Shown here: positions 5,396 through 5,420 of the stretch, one piece after another
Numbering within the stretch: the first letter of the stretch is position 1
Layout of the letters: each line of letters starts with the position of its first letter
DNA from: CAYRVX01 sp964642165
GTDB lineage: Bacteria; Planctomycetota; Phycisphaerae; SM23-33
DNA: 5,420 nt
NCBI GenBank assembly: GCA_964642165.1
Contig: CAZXOC010000412.1
Span: 1 to 5,420 of the forward strand
Direction of reading: 5' to 3'
Notes under the pieces: generated by a model
What the model saw: only the letters and a program-made list of their open reading frames with translations
What the model was told of the DNA's origin: nothing
The model's database searches: none
Made by a program: the position numbers and the translations under genes

Positions 5396-5420
5396 CCGCC
5401 GCCGGACCGCCCTGCCCCCA

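Overview
This is a GC-rich window with no RNA gene, CRISPR array, transposase or integrase visible. It holds five protein genes in two divergent groups. Leftward, in transcription order, are a secreted TIM-barrel glycosidase-like protein (3735-2509), a family GH4 glycosidase (2343-901) and the first 225 residues of a Gfo/Idh/MocA oxidoreductase (675-1, cut by the window edge). Rightward are a secreted transglutaminase-like cysteine peptidase homologue (3891-4442) and a secreted ThuA-domain protein (4439-5395), which overlap by ATGA. The mix of strong G+C bias, abundant Gfo/Idh/MocA and ThuA proteins, exported glycosidase-like proteins and GC hairpins between genes suggests a Planctomycetota-type bacterium, possibly Phycisphaerae-like. 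This placement is inference from gene content, not from a marker gene.

Layout: 1-675 oxidoreductase; 676-900 an intergenic stretch with two perfect GC hairpins and a degenerate direct-repeat array; 901-2343 GH4; 2344-2508 an intergenic stretch with a plausible sigma70-like promoter and three dyads; 2509-3735 secreted glycosidase-like protein; 3736-3890 the divergent control region; 3891-5395 the coupled peptidase-like/ThuA pair; 5396-5420 nothing recognisable.

How the genes may work together: the leftward genes look like a small carbohydrate-use set. An exported protein would bind or cut a glycan outside the cytoplasm. A cytoplasmic NAD- and metal-dependent GH4 enzyme would cleave an alpha-glycoside or alpha-uronide by its redox-assisted mechanism. 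A sugar oxidoreductase of unknown substrate would follow. The rightward pair are both predicted to be exported and are likely translationally coupled; their substrates cannot be read from sequence. I see no clearly novel multi-gene defence or mobile system. The most unusual items are the CHG signature of the GH4 enzyme, the lack of a recognisable acid/base motif in the secreted glycosidase-like protein, the repeat array at 761-896, and the peptidase-like/ThuA coupling.
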